A stretch of 64,000 nt of DNA from Kitasatospora sp. SUK 42 (GCF_015776785.2 NZ_LFMD02000003.1:245148-309147), one strand, 5' to 3'. Positions 34,970-43,110 are shown, numbered from the stretch's first letter. Notes: a model not told the origin generated them from the sequence alone. Made by a program: numbers and translations.

Positions 34970-35128
34970 GTGCGGTCCATCCCCCAAGACTGATCGTCAT
35001 CCGGACCGCTGGTTCGTTCCCGGCCCGCACGACGAGTCTCCCGAACCCGGACGCCGGGATCATCAGGGTCGGGGCACCGGAGATCCCTGATCTTCCGTCA
35101 GGGACGACCCCGAACTCCTGGGCTCAAG

Positions 35129-35156
35129 GAATCCCCGGCCATGAGGCCGGGGATTC
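35129..35156. terminator. 12-bp hairpin after the SRPBCC gene; possible IS200/IS605-type end relic
   Basis: GAATCCCCGGCC and GGCCGGGGATTC form a perfect 12-pair stem with an ATGA loop, starting five bases after the SRPBCC stop on the minus strand. It can serve as a terminator. Hairpins of almost this sequence also occur at the ends of IS200/IS605 elements, so a relic is an alternative. Confidence 0.7.
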
Positions 35157-35161
35157 GGAAG

Positions 35162-35593
35162 TCAGTGCTCCGACTCCACGATGTTCTTGAACTGCTCCAG
35201 TCCGCCCCGGACGGTGTTCTCGATCCGGTGGACCTGGGCCATGCCCTTCGGGCCGCCGAAGGTGTCCTGGATGGCCTCCGGCTCGTACTCCAGCTGTACC
35301 TGCAGCTGGCTGTGGTTCTGGTCCAGCGACCGCACCGAGAGGGTGCCCTTCAGCTCCGGGCTGCCCTGCGTCTCCCAGGCGAGGACCTGCTCGTTGCCCC
35401 GGTCGGTGAGGACGGCGTCAAACCCGCGCTGCACCTCGCCGGCCTTCACGTCCAGATGGGCTCGGTTGCTGCTGGGCGCATGAGCACGCTGGATGCCCTC
35501 CACGAACTGCGGATAGGCCTCGACGTCGTGCAGCCGCCCCCAGACCTCCCGTGCGGGGGCGTCGATGGTGATGTGTTCCTCAAGCCTGCTCAT
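35162..35593 (-). CDS. SRPBCC (START-like, polyketide cyclase/dehydrase) family protein
   Basis: A 143-residue single-domain protein of the SRPBCC fold. ITIDAPAREVWGRLHDVEAYPQF, quoted in parts as IDAPAREVWGRLHDVE and YPQFVEGI, is the typical first strand and helix. LAWETQGSPELKGTLSV and LEYEPEAIQD are the later strands. These proteins bind hydrophobic ligands; this short Streptomyces type (resembling SRPBCC proteins that carry no extra domain) has no assigned substrate. GGAGGCGAGG lies upstream of the ATG. Confidence 0.87.
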   Translation of the reverse strand: MSRLEEHITIDAPAREVWGRLHDVEAYPQFVEGIQRAHAPSSNRAHLDVKAGEVQRGFDAVLTDRGNEQVLAWETQGSPELKGTLSVRSLDQNHSQLQVQLEYEPEAIQDTFGGPKGMAQVHRIENTVRGGLEQFKNIVESEH

Positions 35594-35686
35594 CGTGAAC
35601 CTCGCCTCCTGGCCCGGCACATCGGGCCTGTTGGGTTCTTCCAGCCTGCGCCGCCCGTACAGGCCCGGCAACCAGGGCCGGGGGGC

Positions 35687-36799
35687 TCAGCCGGAGACGG
35701 CCTTCGCGACCAGTTCGCCGATCCGGTCGACCGCGGTGGAAGGGCCGGGGAAGAACCGGTTCCTGGTCAGTGCGAAGGCGATGCCGGTCGCGGTGTCGGC
35801 GTACGCCGCGCTGCCTCCCATGCCGGGCATGCCGAAGACGCTCAGCGTCTGCTGCGGGTCCGCTCCGGGCCGGCCGAGGTTGTAGCCCAGTGCGCGCGGC
35901 ACCGGGAAACCGACCATCTGGTCCACATCGGCCGTGGCCAGGGCCGTGACCTCGCGCAGCCGCTCGTCCTGGACCAGCCGGACACCGTCCACCTCACCGA
36001 GCAGCGCGGCGTACATCCTGGCCACCGCGCGGGCGGACATCGTGCCGCCCGAGGGGATGTCCGAGGTGAGCACCACGGGGTCGTTGCCGTATGCGGCGCT
36101 GGGGGTCACGGCGGGTGGCGTGGCCCTGAACAACGGCAGGTCGGCGGGCATCGCGGCCATCATCTCGGCGCTGCCGGGCGCCTCCTCAAGTCGGGCGAGG
36201 CGGCCGAGCTCGGACTCCGGAACGCCGAAGAACAGCTCGTCGGCGATGCCCAGCGGACCCGCCACCTCCTGCCTCAGCACGTGCGAGATCGGCTTGCCGG
36301 TGGCCCGGCGGACGATCTCGCCCATCACGAAACCCCAGGTCACCGCGTGGTAGCCGGTCCTGGTCCCGGGCTCCCACCAGGGCTCGGAGCCGGCGATCAG
36401 GGCACACATTCCGTCCCAGTCGGCCAGGTCCCGCACCGTGAGGTCGGAGGGCACCGCCGGAACGCCGACGGAGTGGGTCAGCGCGTGGCGGATGCTCGCC
36501 CCGTCCTTGCCGTGGGCGCCGAACTCGGGCCAGAGCTCCACGATCGGCGTGTCGTAGTCGAAGGCACCGCGCTCCGCGAGGACGTGCACCACCGTCGCGG
36601 TCACCCCCTTACCGGTGGAGGCGCTGTAGAACGGGGTGTCCGAGGTGACCGGACGAGCACTCTCCGGATCGGCGACGCCCGCCACCGCGTCCACCACCAG
36701 CTCACCGTGCCGGTACACCGCGACCTGGACGCCCAGCTCGGCACCCGACTCCACCAGCTGGTCAATGGCCTGCTGCACAAGCTTCTGCATGATGTCCAT
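35687..36799 (-). CDS. Serine hydrolase, class C beta-lactamase-like esterase (LACTB/EstB type), cytoplasmic
   Basis: A 370-residue protein without signal peptide. The SxxK motif lies in SASTGKGVTATVV near 75, and the Tyr motif in RTGYHAVTWGFVMG (YHA in place of YxN), as in family VIII carboxylesterases. The KTG triad is replaced by GMGGSAAYAD, common in this branch. It probably cleaves esters rather than beta-lactams. Two in-frame ATG codons (36799 and 36790) are near AAGGGG; the second has the better spacing. Confidence 0.86.
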   Translation of the reverse strand: MDIMQKLVQQAIDQLVESGAELGVQVAVYRHGELVVDAVAGVADPESARPVTSDTPFYSASTGKGVTATVVHVLAERGAFDYDTPIVELWPEFGAHGKDGASIRHALTHSVGVPAVPSDLTVRDLADWDGMCALIAGSEPWWEPGTRTGYHAVTWGFVMGEIVRRATGKPISHVLRQEVAGPLGIADELFFGVPESELGRLARLEEAPGSAEMMAAMPADLPLFRATPPAVTPSAAYGNDPVVLTSDIPSGGTMSARAVARMYAALLGEVDGVRLVQDERLREVTALATADVDQMVGFPVPRALGYNLGRPGADPQQTLSVFGMPGMGGSAAYADTATGIAFALTRNRFFPGPSTAVDRIGELVAKAVSG

Positions 36800-36848
36800 G
36801 CCCCTTCATGCCCTCTCGATCTTCGGCTGCGGCGCGTGTGGGCACCGT

Positions 36849-37382
36849 TCACCCGGGAGTCGGTGCCGGCGGCGGGATCTTGACATCCTCACCCCTGAAC
36901 AGCAGGGGCAGTCGGTGGCCCGCCTCGCGGGCGGCGAGGGCCTGCCGCACGCGGGCGGCCTGAGCGGGGTCGAGCTCGCGGTCGAGGTCGGCGGGCAGGA
37001 TCCAGAGCACGTCGGCGATCTCCTCCCGCGCCGCGTCCGTGTCGGGGACGGTCACGGCGTCGGCCGCCTCGGCGCTCAGCTCGCCTCCGTCGAGGACGAC
37101 GTTGATCCCCTCGACCGCCCCCGAGTGCCGGTTGGCGTCCACCTGGTCGACCGCGATGAAGTGGGTGAGCGGGAGGACCAGGCCGAGTTCCTCCAGCAGT
37201 TCCCGTGCAGCGGCCGCACCGATCAGCTCGTTCGGGTGCGCGGCGCCACCGGGCAGGATCGGCTTCTCCCGGTACGTGGTCAGCACCATCAGTACCGCGC
37301 CGGTGTCCGCGCGCGTGGTCACCACCACGCAGCCGAGGCGGCGCCGGGCCTCTTCGTTCTGATGAATCCCGTTGTTCGTCAT
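36849..37382 (-). CDS. Nudix hydrolase
   Basis: A 177-residue Nudix protein. The box GX5EX7REUXEEXGU is intact: GAAHPNELIGAAAARELLEELG. The glutamates of RELLEELG bind the divalent metal. Relatives hydrolyse nucleoside diphosphates linked to another group; the exact substrate is unknown. The ATG start follows GGAGCAACCCCC. It has its own terminator-insulated position between the ATPase gene and the esterase. Confidence 0.92.
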   Translation of the reverse strand: MTNNGIHQNEEARRRLGCVVVTTRADTGAVLMVLTTYREKPILPGGAAHPNELIGAAAARELLEELGLVLPLTHFIAVDQVDANRHSGAVEGINVVLDGGELSAEAADAVTVPDTDAAREEIADVLWILPADLDRELDPAQAARVRQALAAREAGHRLPLLFRGEDVKIPPPAPTPG

Positions 37383-37409
37383 GGGGGTTGCTCCGTTCGT
37401 CGGGTGGAG

Positions 37410-37444
37410 GGAGTGGGAAGTCGGTGGGGCCGACTTCCCACTCC
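37410..37444. terminator. 15-bp terminator hairpin sharing its core with 33019-33053
   Basis: GGAGTGGGAAGTCGG (37410-37424) pairs perfectly with 37430-37444 around TGGGG. It lies between the minus-strand ATPase stop and the Nudix start. The inner ten base pairs and loop length equal those of the hairpin at 33019-33053. Confidence 0.85.
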
Positions 37445-37483
37445 TCTTGTTGTTACGTGGGGCGTGGGCGGCTATGGCGGGGT

Positions 37484-37945
37484 TCAGAGGGCATCGGGGG
37501 TGGCGACGAGGTCGAGCTCGGCCCAGACGGTCTTGGCGTTGGGGTGGCGGGGGATGGTGCCCCAGCGGTCGGCGAGGGCGCTGATGAGGACGAGGCCGCG
37601 CCCGGACTGGGAGTTGGGGGTGTGGACGCTGGGGAGGAGGGGGAGACGTTCGCCCCGGGGGTCCGAGATCTCGATGCGGAGGGTCGTGCCCCGGCGCACG
37701 GTGGTGGTGAGCGCGAGGTGAAGCTCGAACCCGCGCCCCGGAATGCGTCCGTGCATGATCGCGTTCGCGGCGAGCTCGGCGACGATCAGGAGCGCCGAGT
37801 AGAAGGGTTCGGTGTGCGTCGAATTCAGTCCCCAGGCGGTGAGTTGACGCCTGGCGATGCGTCGGCAGATGGCGGCGCCCTTGGGGGTGGCGTGGAGGAG
37901 GGTGGTGTGGGAACGCGGTTTGTCGAGGGGGGTTTCGGACTTCAT
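37484..37945 (-). CDS. ATP-binding protein, RsbW-like (HATPase_c_2) anti-sigma/kinase type
   Basis: A 153-residue GHKL ATPase domain. The N-box is ALLIVAELAANAIMHGR, the G1 region is RIEISDPRGERLP, and the G2 box is SGRGLVLISALADRWG. Streptomyces has dozens of these small RsbW/SpoIIAB-like proteins; they lack sensors and often partner with regulators. It is divergent from an XRE-DUF397 pair, a frequent Streptomyces context. No clear ribosome site precedes the ATG. Confidence 0.9.
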   Translation of the reverse strand: MKSETPLDKPRSHTTLLHATPKGAAICRRIARRQLTAWGLNSTHTEPFYSALLIVAELAANAIMHGRIPGRGFELHLALTTTVRRGTTLRIEISDPRGERLPLLPSVHTPNSQSGRGLVLISALADRWGTIPRHPNAKTVWAELDLVATPDAL

Positions 37946-38053
37946 GGGCAAAAGCGTGGCGGCGCGGACGTACGCTGACCATGCACTCCGCGAGCACGGA
38001 GAGTACTTGTATGGATGCGGACGGCTTTCGTCTGGCGCAGGAGGGTGATCACG

Positions 38054-38938
38054 ATGGGTGCGGCGAGCGGCAACGGGTCGGGCAATGACGACGTGCGGAC
38101 GGAACTCCCGGAGGACTTGGGGGAGGTCTCGGACTTCTTCCGCGCGATCGGCAAGCAGATCAAGCTCCTGCGGGAGCAGGCCGGGCTGACGCAGAAGGAA
38201 CTCGGCGAACGCATCGGCTACGGGGAACACCTGATCAGCGCGGTGGAGCGCGGACTGCGGACCCCCCAGCCCGAGTTCCTGATCGCAGTGGACAGAGAAC
38301 TCAACGCGGGTGGGCTGCTGGCCATCGCGAAGGACGACGTGATGAGGGCGCGGAACAAGGCCCGGGTGCGGCACCCGGCCTGGTTCCGGGGCTACGTCGA
38401 ACTGGAACCCGTGGCGGTCGAGATCCACGAGCACAGCATGTACGCGATCCCCGGCCTCTTGCAGACCGAGGCGCACGCGCGGGCTTTGTACGGGATGAGG
38501 CAGCCGTTGCTGACCGAAGAAGTCATCGAGGAACGGGTAACGTCCAGGATCGCTCGGCAGGAAATCCTGACGCGATGGCCGCGCGCGATCTTCAGCTGGG
38601 TCATCGATGAGAGCATTCTCCTGCGGCCTCTGGGTGGCTGGGACGTCCACAAAGAACAGCTGATCCATCTGCTGACGGTGGGACAGATGCGAGGGATGGC
38701 CATCCAGGTCATGCCGCTGAACAGGGGCGCGCACGCCGGGCTGGGTGGCCCGTTTACCCTGATCACCCCCAAGGGGCGGCCGCAGACCGGCTACATCGAG
38801 GCGCAACAGAGCAGTCGACTGATTACGGATCAGGAGGAAGTCCGTATCATGAACGCACGCTACGGCGCTCTCAGGGCTCAGGCCCATACGCCGGAGGAAT
38901 CCCTGACCTTGATCGAGAAGATGCTGGGAGAACGATGA
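38054..38938 (+). CDS. XRE-family helix-turn-helix regulator with DUF5753 domain
   Basis: A 294-residue regulator. The HTH spans about 30-85 ([20 protein letters not shown], then [20 protein letters not shown]). The C-terminal DUF5753 domain covers about 100-285, with [17 protein letters not shown], the family's usual PGLLQTxxYA motif. Members of this BldB/WhiJ-like group act with small DUF397 partners in development and secondary metabolism. GGAGG precedes the ATG at 38054 by ten bases; the stop overlaps the DUF397 start (ATGA). Confidence 0.93.
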   Translation: MGAASGNGSGNDDVRTELPEDLGEVSDFFRAIGKQIKLLREQAGLTQKELGERIGYGEHLISAVERGLRTPQPEFLIAVDRELNAGGLLAIAKDDVMRARNKARVRHPAWFRGYVELEPVAVEIHEHSMYAIPGLLQTEAHARALYGMRQPLLTEEVIEERVTSRIARQEILTRWPRAIFSWVIDESILLRPLGGWDVHKEQLIHLLTVGQMRGMAIQVMPLNRGAHAGLGGPFTLITPKGRPQTGYIEAQQSSRLITDQEEVRIMNARYGALRAQAHTPEESLTLIEKMLGER

Positions 38939-39123
38939 ACACGAAGCTGGCGTGGGTCAAGAGCAGCTACAGCACCAACGAAGGCGGCCAGTGTGTCGAG
39001 GTTGCCGAGACGCCTGGTGTCGTCCACGTGCGCGACTCCAAGGACAAGAGCGGTCCCCAGCTGGCCTTCGAGCCGGCCGCGTGGGAGGCGTTCGTGACGT
39101 TCGCCGCCACTGCCGAGGTCTGA
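38935..39123 (+). CDS. DUF397 domain protein (partner of the XRE regulator)
   Basis: A 62-residue small protein: [35 protein letters not shown] and WEAFVTFA are the family's three conserved blocks. DUF397 proteins are thought to antagonise or modulate the adjacent XRE regulators, as with WhiJ/BldB-like pairs. It overlaps the regulator gene by four bases, giving translational coupling. Confidence 0.93.
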   Translation: MNTKLAWVKSSYSTNEGGQCVEVAETPGVVHVRDSKDKSGPQLAFEPAAWEAFVTFAATAEV

Positions 39124-39188
39124 GACGACCTCCCCTCAACGGCCCACCGTCTTCCCGGCGGCGGGCCGTTGGCGTACCGTCAGGAAGC

Positions 39189-39449
39189 ATGGAGCTTGCC
39201 TGGTTCAAGAGCAGCTACAGCGGTAACGAGGGTGGCGCCTGCGTCGAGATCGCCTGGCGCAAGAGCAGCTACAGCAACAACGAAGGCGGCGAGTGCGTCG
39301 AGGTCGCCGAGACGACCACCGCCGTCCTTGTCCGCGACTCCAAGGACAAGTCCGGCCCCCACCTCACCTTCTCCCCCACCGCCTGGCAGGCCTTCGTCGC
39401 GTTCGCCTCGGCGAACTCCTACAACCCCGCCTACCGCAGCGCGTGTTGA
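39189..39449 (+). CDS. DUF397 protein with an internal duplication of the N-terminal block
   Basis: An 86-residue DUF397 protein in which the first block occurs twice: [17 protein letters not shown] and [18 protein letters not shown], followed by a single [16 protein letters not shown] and WQAFVAFA. This looks like a partial tandem duplication or recombination with the neighbouring copy. It stands 65 bases after the first DUF397 gene. Its last 19 bases overlap the convergent methyltransferase gene. Confidence 0.88.
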   Translation: MELAWFKSSYSGNEGGACVEIAWRKSSYSNNEGGECVEVAETTTAVLVRDSKDKSGPHLTFSPTAWQAFVAFASANSYNPAYRSAC

Positions 39450-41671
39450 ACCATCCGTAGCGCGGTGGCCGACTGCTCCCAGCCGTGCCACCAGAACAGG
39501 CCCCCCTCGTGGCTCGCCTCGGCGGCCAGTGCCACGAGGTGGGCCCACGGGCCCGCCGGGATGCCGTACTGCGGGCGGGCTGCCAGGCGCCGGGCCTCTT
39601 CCTCCCCTACCGGGACCATGCCGACCAGCGTCCCGTGCAGCATCGGGTGCAGGGTGATCGGATCGAGCAGGAAGGCGAGTTCGGCCTCCGGCAGCCGTTC
39701 CGGGCCACCTCGCCACACCAGGCGGCGCCCACTGAACTCCGCCTTCGGGAGGGGCTGTCCGTCGAACGTGACGCCCTCCTCCCCCACCCGCAGTTCCGCG
39801 CCGCCCGGCACGCCAAGCCGGTACGACCCGTACAGCCACGCGTTGTCGGCTTCCACCGCCTCCGCGTACGGCACCGTCACGCCGTCCACCTCGAAGCCCG
39901 CCGACCCGACCAGGACCGCCGCCGCCACGGGCTCGCCGTCCACGGTGACCCGGACGCGCGGCGGGGCGACGTCCACCCGCACGCCCTCCGCCTCGTAGGC
40001 GCCGACCAGGTCGGCGAGCGGCGGCGCGTCCGGCAGCAGGTACTCGGCGAGGCGCACCTCGCGGCCCTGGACGGTGCCGATCAGCCGACGGCGCCCGTCC
40101 CGGCCGAACTCCGTGCGCAGTTCGCCGCCACCGCCCTCCCCGCCGTCCTCTCCGTCCCCGCGCCAGCTCAGCACCCCGTGCTCGTAGCGCACCTCACCGA
40201 TCCGCCGCCCGTTGACGTAGGCCCGGTGCTTGAGCGGGAAGGTGGCGCGGCCGAGGAGGTAGACGGAGAGCTCACCGTCGGGCGTGCCGTAGAGGCCCGT
40301 CCACGGGTACAGCGCCCCGGCGAGGACCGTGTCCAGGTCCTGCCGGATCGTGGGCCAGCCCGGCACCTCGCCCCGCACCAGCCTGCGGGCCTCCGCCTTG
40401 CGCGTCAGCAGGGTCCGCAGCCGCCGCGCCACCTCCGGCGTCGGCCGCCGGTGGACGACGCCCCGGGCGACGGCCTGCACGGCCAGGTCCTCCCGCCGGG
40501 CCAGCAGGGCGCGTTCGGCCGCGCCGAGCTCCGGCGGCGCCCACGCGGCCACGGCCGCCGCCGGCTCCCGTACGTACCGCTCGCGCAGGGCGCCGTCCTC
40601 ACCGAGGGCGAGGACGAAGCGGGCGCCGGGCGTGTCCCGCTGCCAGTGGTAGCCGGCGGGGATGCGGAAGTCGGTGAAGCCGGCGAGGGCTTCGCGTTCG
40701 CGCGGGCCGTAGTCGTCGATGACCCTCATCGGGCCGTCCGGCGGGCGGACGGTCTGGCCGGGCTGGAGCAGACCGAGGCGTTCGAGCACCTGCGGGTCGG
40801 CAGGGGCGGCCTCGACCGGGGCGATGTACCAGGTGGAGGCGCTGGTGACGGTGCGCTGCACGGCCGGATCGCGCAGCTCGGCCACGGTGTGGTGGGCGGT
40901 GAGCGGGTCCAGGCCCCGGTAGCGGGCGCCGATGTAGTTGACCACGGTGTGGTCCGGGCCGTACACCGCCTCCAGCCGGTTCAGCAGGACGGGCAGGTGG
41001 CGGTTGCTGAACCCGGCGCGCTGGTAGCCGAGTTCGCCGACGATGCCGACCTGCCAGAGCACCAGGTGCAGGCCCGGGTCGATCCGGCGGTCCCGGATCA
41101 GCAGGTCGGAGGCCTCGAAGGTCTGCATGCCGGGGCTGCTCGGGTCCACGCCGAGGTCGGCGCAGAGCACGTCCAACGCGCTGACGCCCGGGCGCATCAC
41201 GGCGGCGTGGCCCTCGCGGCGGGCGATGCGGACGGCGCGGTGGCTGGAGAGGACGAAGATGCCCGGGTGGCCGTAGAAGACCGCCGCGACGCGCCTGCCC
41301 GCGCGAACGAAGTGGAGCACCGCTTCCGTCATCTGAACGTACGTGAGGTAGCGGTCCTTGGCGTCGTCGTAGAGGACGCTGAGGTCGTAGGCGTCGGGGC
41401 GCCAGGCGTTGATGCGGACGACCGTCGCCGGATCGGCCACGCAGTGGAAGACGTGGTCGGCCTCGCGGATCAGCTGCTCGTCGGCGCGGGTGAAGCCGGC
41501 GGCCTCGATTCCGGAGCCGAGGACCGTCAACTCGCCTTTGGGGGCCGATGATTCACCCGGGGGCAGCGGCCCGGCCCCGGCGAGGGCGCGGGCCAGCTCG
41601 GCCCAACGGGCCTCGTGCTCGCGGCGGGTGGGGTAGCGGTCGAAGGGGCGCTCGTAGCGGTTCTGGTCCAT
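39431..41671 (-). CDS. Borosin-type peptide alpha-N-methyltransferase with large C-terminal extension
   Basis: A 746-residue protein. Residues about 46-285 form a tetrapyrrole-methylase-fold SAM domain that closely follows OphMA, the fungal borosin enzyme: [70 protein letters not shown] and HLVLWQVG. Tyr101, Arg107 and Tyr111 ([19 protein letters not shown]) align with OphMA Tyr66, Arg72 and Tyr76; OphMA Tyr63 is Ser98. Residues about 345-405 resemble the helical clasp/LigA-like segment ([20 protein letters not shown]). About 330 further residues, beta-rich with repeated Gly-Ser/Ala-Tyr strands, match no domain I know. No core peptide is fused at the C-terminus; the likely substrate is encoded 17 bases upstream. 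Confidence 0.85.
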   Translation of the reverse strand: MDQNRYERPFDRYPTRREHEARWAELARALAGAGPLPPGESSAPKGELTVLGSGIEAAGFTRADEQLIREADHVFHCVADPATVVRINAWRPDAYDLSVLYDDAKDRYLTYVQMTEAVLHFVRAGRRVAAVFYGHPGIFVLSSHRAVRIARREGHAAVMRPGVSALDVLCADLGVDPSSPGMQTFEASDLLIRDRRIDPGLHLVLWQVGIVGELGYQRAGFSNRHLPVLLNRLEAVYGPDHTVVNYIGARYRGLDPLTAHHTVAELRDPAVQRTVTSASTWYIAPVEAAPADPQVLERLGLLQPGQTVRPPDGPMRVIDDYGPREREALAGFTDFRIPAGYHWQRDTPGARFVLALGEDGALRERYVREPAAAVAAWAPPELGAAERALLARREDLAVQAVARGVVHRRPTPEVARRLRTLLTRKAEARRLVRGEVPGWPTIRQDLDTVLAGALYPWTGLYGTPDGELSVYLLGRATFPLKHRAYVNGRRIGEVRYEHGVLSWRGDGEDGGEGGGGELRTEFGRDGRRRLIGTVQGREVRLAEYLLPDAPPLADLVGAYEAEGVRVDVAPPRVRVTVDGEPVAAAVLVGSAGFEVDGVTVPYAEAVEADNAWLYGSYRLGVPGGAELRVGEEGVTFDGQPLPKAEFSGRRLVWRGGPERLPEAELAFLLDPITLHPMLHGTLVGMVPVGEEEARRLAARPQYGIPAGPWAHLVALAAEASHEGGLFWWHGWEQSATALRMVQHALR

Positions 41672-41688
41672 GGGGGCGGCTGCGGGCG

Positions 41689-42057
41689 TCAGACGGCGTC
41701 GATCACCATCTGAGTCACCTGCGGCGGGACGGGATCCACCAGGACCGGCGGGTCGAGTTGGACGTACGTCTGAATGACCTGCGGCGCGGGCTCCATCAGG
41801 ACCGGCGAGTCGAGTTGGACGTACGTCTGAATGACCTGCGGCGTGGGCGGCATCAGGATCGGCGCGCCGGCGTCGACGACCCCCAGGGTCGACCGGGGAG
41901 GAACCTCCGGGAACGGGAAGTCCGTGGCGCCGGCGGCGTCCAGGGCGAGGTCGACGTCCACGTCGATGTCCACGACATCGAAGGCCAGGCTGCTTGCGGT
42001 CACACCGTTCACGGCGGTCACTCGTCCCCTCGATGCCACGGGCGGAAGCGAGTTCAT
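41689..42057 (-). CDS. Candidate borosin precursor peptide with three tandem core repeats
   Basis: A 122-residue peptide. The N-terminal 65 residues are a leader-like region with an acidic patch (VVDIDVDVDLALD). The C-terminal 58 residues are three tandem repeats: APILMPPTPQVIQTYVQLD, SPVLMEPAPQVIQTYVQLD and PPVLVDPVPPQVTQMVIDAV. Hydrophobic beta-branched residues in the repeats fit borosin cores, in which backbone amides of Val, Ile, Leu, Thr and similar residues are methylated. The gene is followed after 17 bases by the OphMA-like methyltransferase. It has no signal peptide or Cys. Its ribosome site lies in a hairpin. The role is inferred from position and composition. Confidence 0.75.
   Translation of the reverse strand: MNSLPPVASRGRVTAVNGVTASSLAFDVVDIDVDVDLALDAAGATDFPFPEVPPRSTLGVVDAGAPILMPPTPQVIQTYVQLDSPVLMEPAPQVIQTYVQLDPPVLVDPVPPQVTQMVIDAV
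41692..41865 (-). repeat. Two 57-base and one 60-base tandem repeats encoding the putative cores
   Basis: Copy boundaries in coding order are 41865-41809, 41808-41752 and 41751-41692. The first two copies share an identical 35-base stretch (GTCGAGTTGGACGTACGTCT at their lower edge), encoding CRS-like PQVIQTYVQLD; the third has diverged and carries one extra codon. The spacing being a multiple of three permits copy-number change without loss of frame. Confidence 0.88.
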
Positions 42058-42064
42058 GCTACTG

Positions 42065-42090
42065 AACCCCTGTTCGGCTGGACAGGGGTT
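42065..42090 (-). promoter_or_regulatory. Hairpin that sequesters the precursor's Shine-Dalgarno sequence
   Basis: AACCCCTGT (42082-42090) pairs perfectly with ACAGGGGTT (42065-42073) around an eight-base loop in the mRNA sense. The AGGGG that lies ten bases before the precursor ATG is inside the stem. Folding would limit translation initiation. Confidence 0.6.
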
Positions 42091-42175
42091 AGGAGCGATG
42101 CCGACGACTTCGCAGGGCCCAACGGGGAGCGGGGCGCGTTCGTCGGGATCGCCTGGGCGCAGGGGCAGAGCCGAC

Positions 42176-43072
42176 TCAGCGGGCCAGGGTGGAGGTCAGG
42201 AAGTCGACGATGGGCGCGGCGTACACGCCGTCCGGGTCGAGTTCCGGGTCGTAGATGGCGATGTCGAGCCCCACCACCCGGCCGGTGCCGACCAAGGTCG
42301 AGACGAGGGCGCCGAGTTCGGGGAAGTCCATCCCGGGGCTGCCCGGGGTGTCCACCGCGGGCAGGACGCGCTCGTCGAGCACGTCGAGGTCGAGGTGCAG
42401 CCAGACGCGGTCCAGCCCGCGCCGCTCCAGCCACGCGGTGACCTGCCCGCCCAGCTCGGCGATGCCGATCCGCTCGATCTCCTGGGCGGTGAACCGGGTG
42501 ACCGGCGGGATCTCCTCGCTCTCCCGGTCGCCGATCTGGCAGACGTCCTCGTCCGCGACCAGCGGCCCGTCCACCGCCGGCCACTCGGTGAGCAGCGGCT
42601 CTCCACGGCCGGTGGCCAGGGCCAGGTCCATTCCGGCCGCCGTGCCCAGGGACGGGGAGGTGGCGACGTCGGAGTTGCCGGGGTGCCGGAAGTCGCTGTG
42701 CCCGTCGAGGTGGACCAGCCCGCAGCGTCCGTCGCGCCGGGCACCCAGCAGGCACCCCAGCAGGATGCTGCAGTCGCCGCCCAGCACGACCGGGAACCGG
42801 GAGGCGGCGAGGGCGGCTCGTACCGCCTCTCCGAGCTCCAGCGCGTGCCCGTGGATGGTCATGCCGTTGCGGATGCGGGTGAGCGGCTGCGCTGCGAAGT
42901 CGTAGGGCGGGCGGTCGAGTTCGACCACCCGGGCGGGCTGTAGCCGCGCCTCCAGTCCCGCCGACAGCAGCGCCTGCGGTGCTCGCCACGCACCGGGCTC
43001 GTGCCCTGGCACGGGCGGGCGCAGGCCGAGGTTCGAGGGGGCCGCGATGAGCTCGACGGCGGCAGCAGCCAT
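42176..43072 (-). CDS. Arginase/agmatinase-family hydrolase with an altered metal ligand
   Basis: A 298-residue ureohydrolase-fold protein. Metal-site motifs are VVLGGDCSILLG (usual GGDHS, so a ligand His is Cys), LVHLDGHSDF (usual DAHxD) and VWLHLDLDVLDE (usual SxDxDxxDP). The family hydrolyses guanidino groups with two Mn ions. The Cys substitution occurs in several actinobacterial arginase-like proteins and leaves activity uncertain. It starts with GAAAGGAGACGGCC before the ATG and is divergent from a CGNR regulator. It lies upstream of the precursor gene on the same strand, 118 bases away. Confidence 0.85.
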   Translation of the reverse strand: MAAAAVELIAAPSNLGLRPPVPGHEPGAWRAPQALLSAGLEARLQPARVVELDRPPYDFAAQPLTRIRNGMTIHGHALELGEAVRAALAASRFPVVLGGDCSILLGCLLGARRDGRCGLVHLDGHSDFRHPGNSDVATSPSLGTAAGMDLALATGRGEPLLTEWPAVDGPLVADEDVCQIGDRESEEIPPVTRFTAQEIERIGIAELGGQVTAWLERRGLDRVWLHLDLDVLDERVLPAVDTPGSPGMDFPELGALVSTLVGTGRVVGLDIAIYDPELDPDGVYAAPIVDFLTSTLAR

Positions 43073-43110
43073 GGCCGTCTCCTTTCAGCTTTCAGCCGGG
43101 GATCACCGTT

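Noticed and set aside
39431..41671. Cobalamin-biosynthesis (CbiF/CysG-like) methyltransferase
   Set aside because: The fold is shared, but the [19 protein letters not shown] and [11 protein letters not shown] stretches follow borosin enzymes, and no corrin gene is near.
41692..41865. Repeats in the 122-residue protein as ordinary Pro-rich cell-surface linker
   Set aside because: There is no signal peptide or anchor, and the gene lies 17 bases before an OphMA-like methyltransferase; the core-peptide reading explains more, though the linker reading is not excluded.
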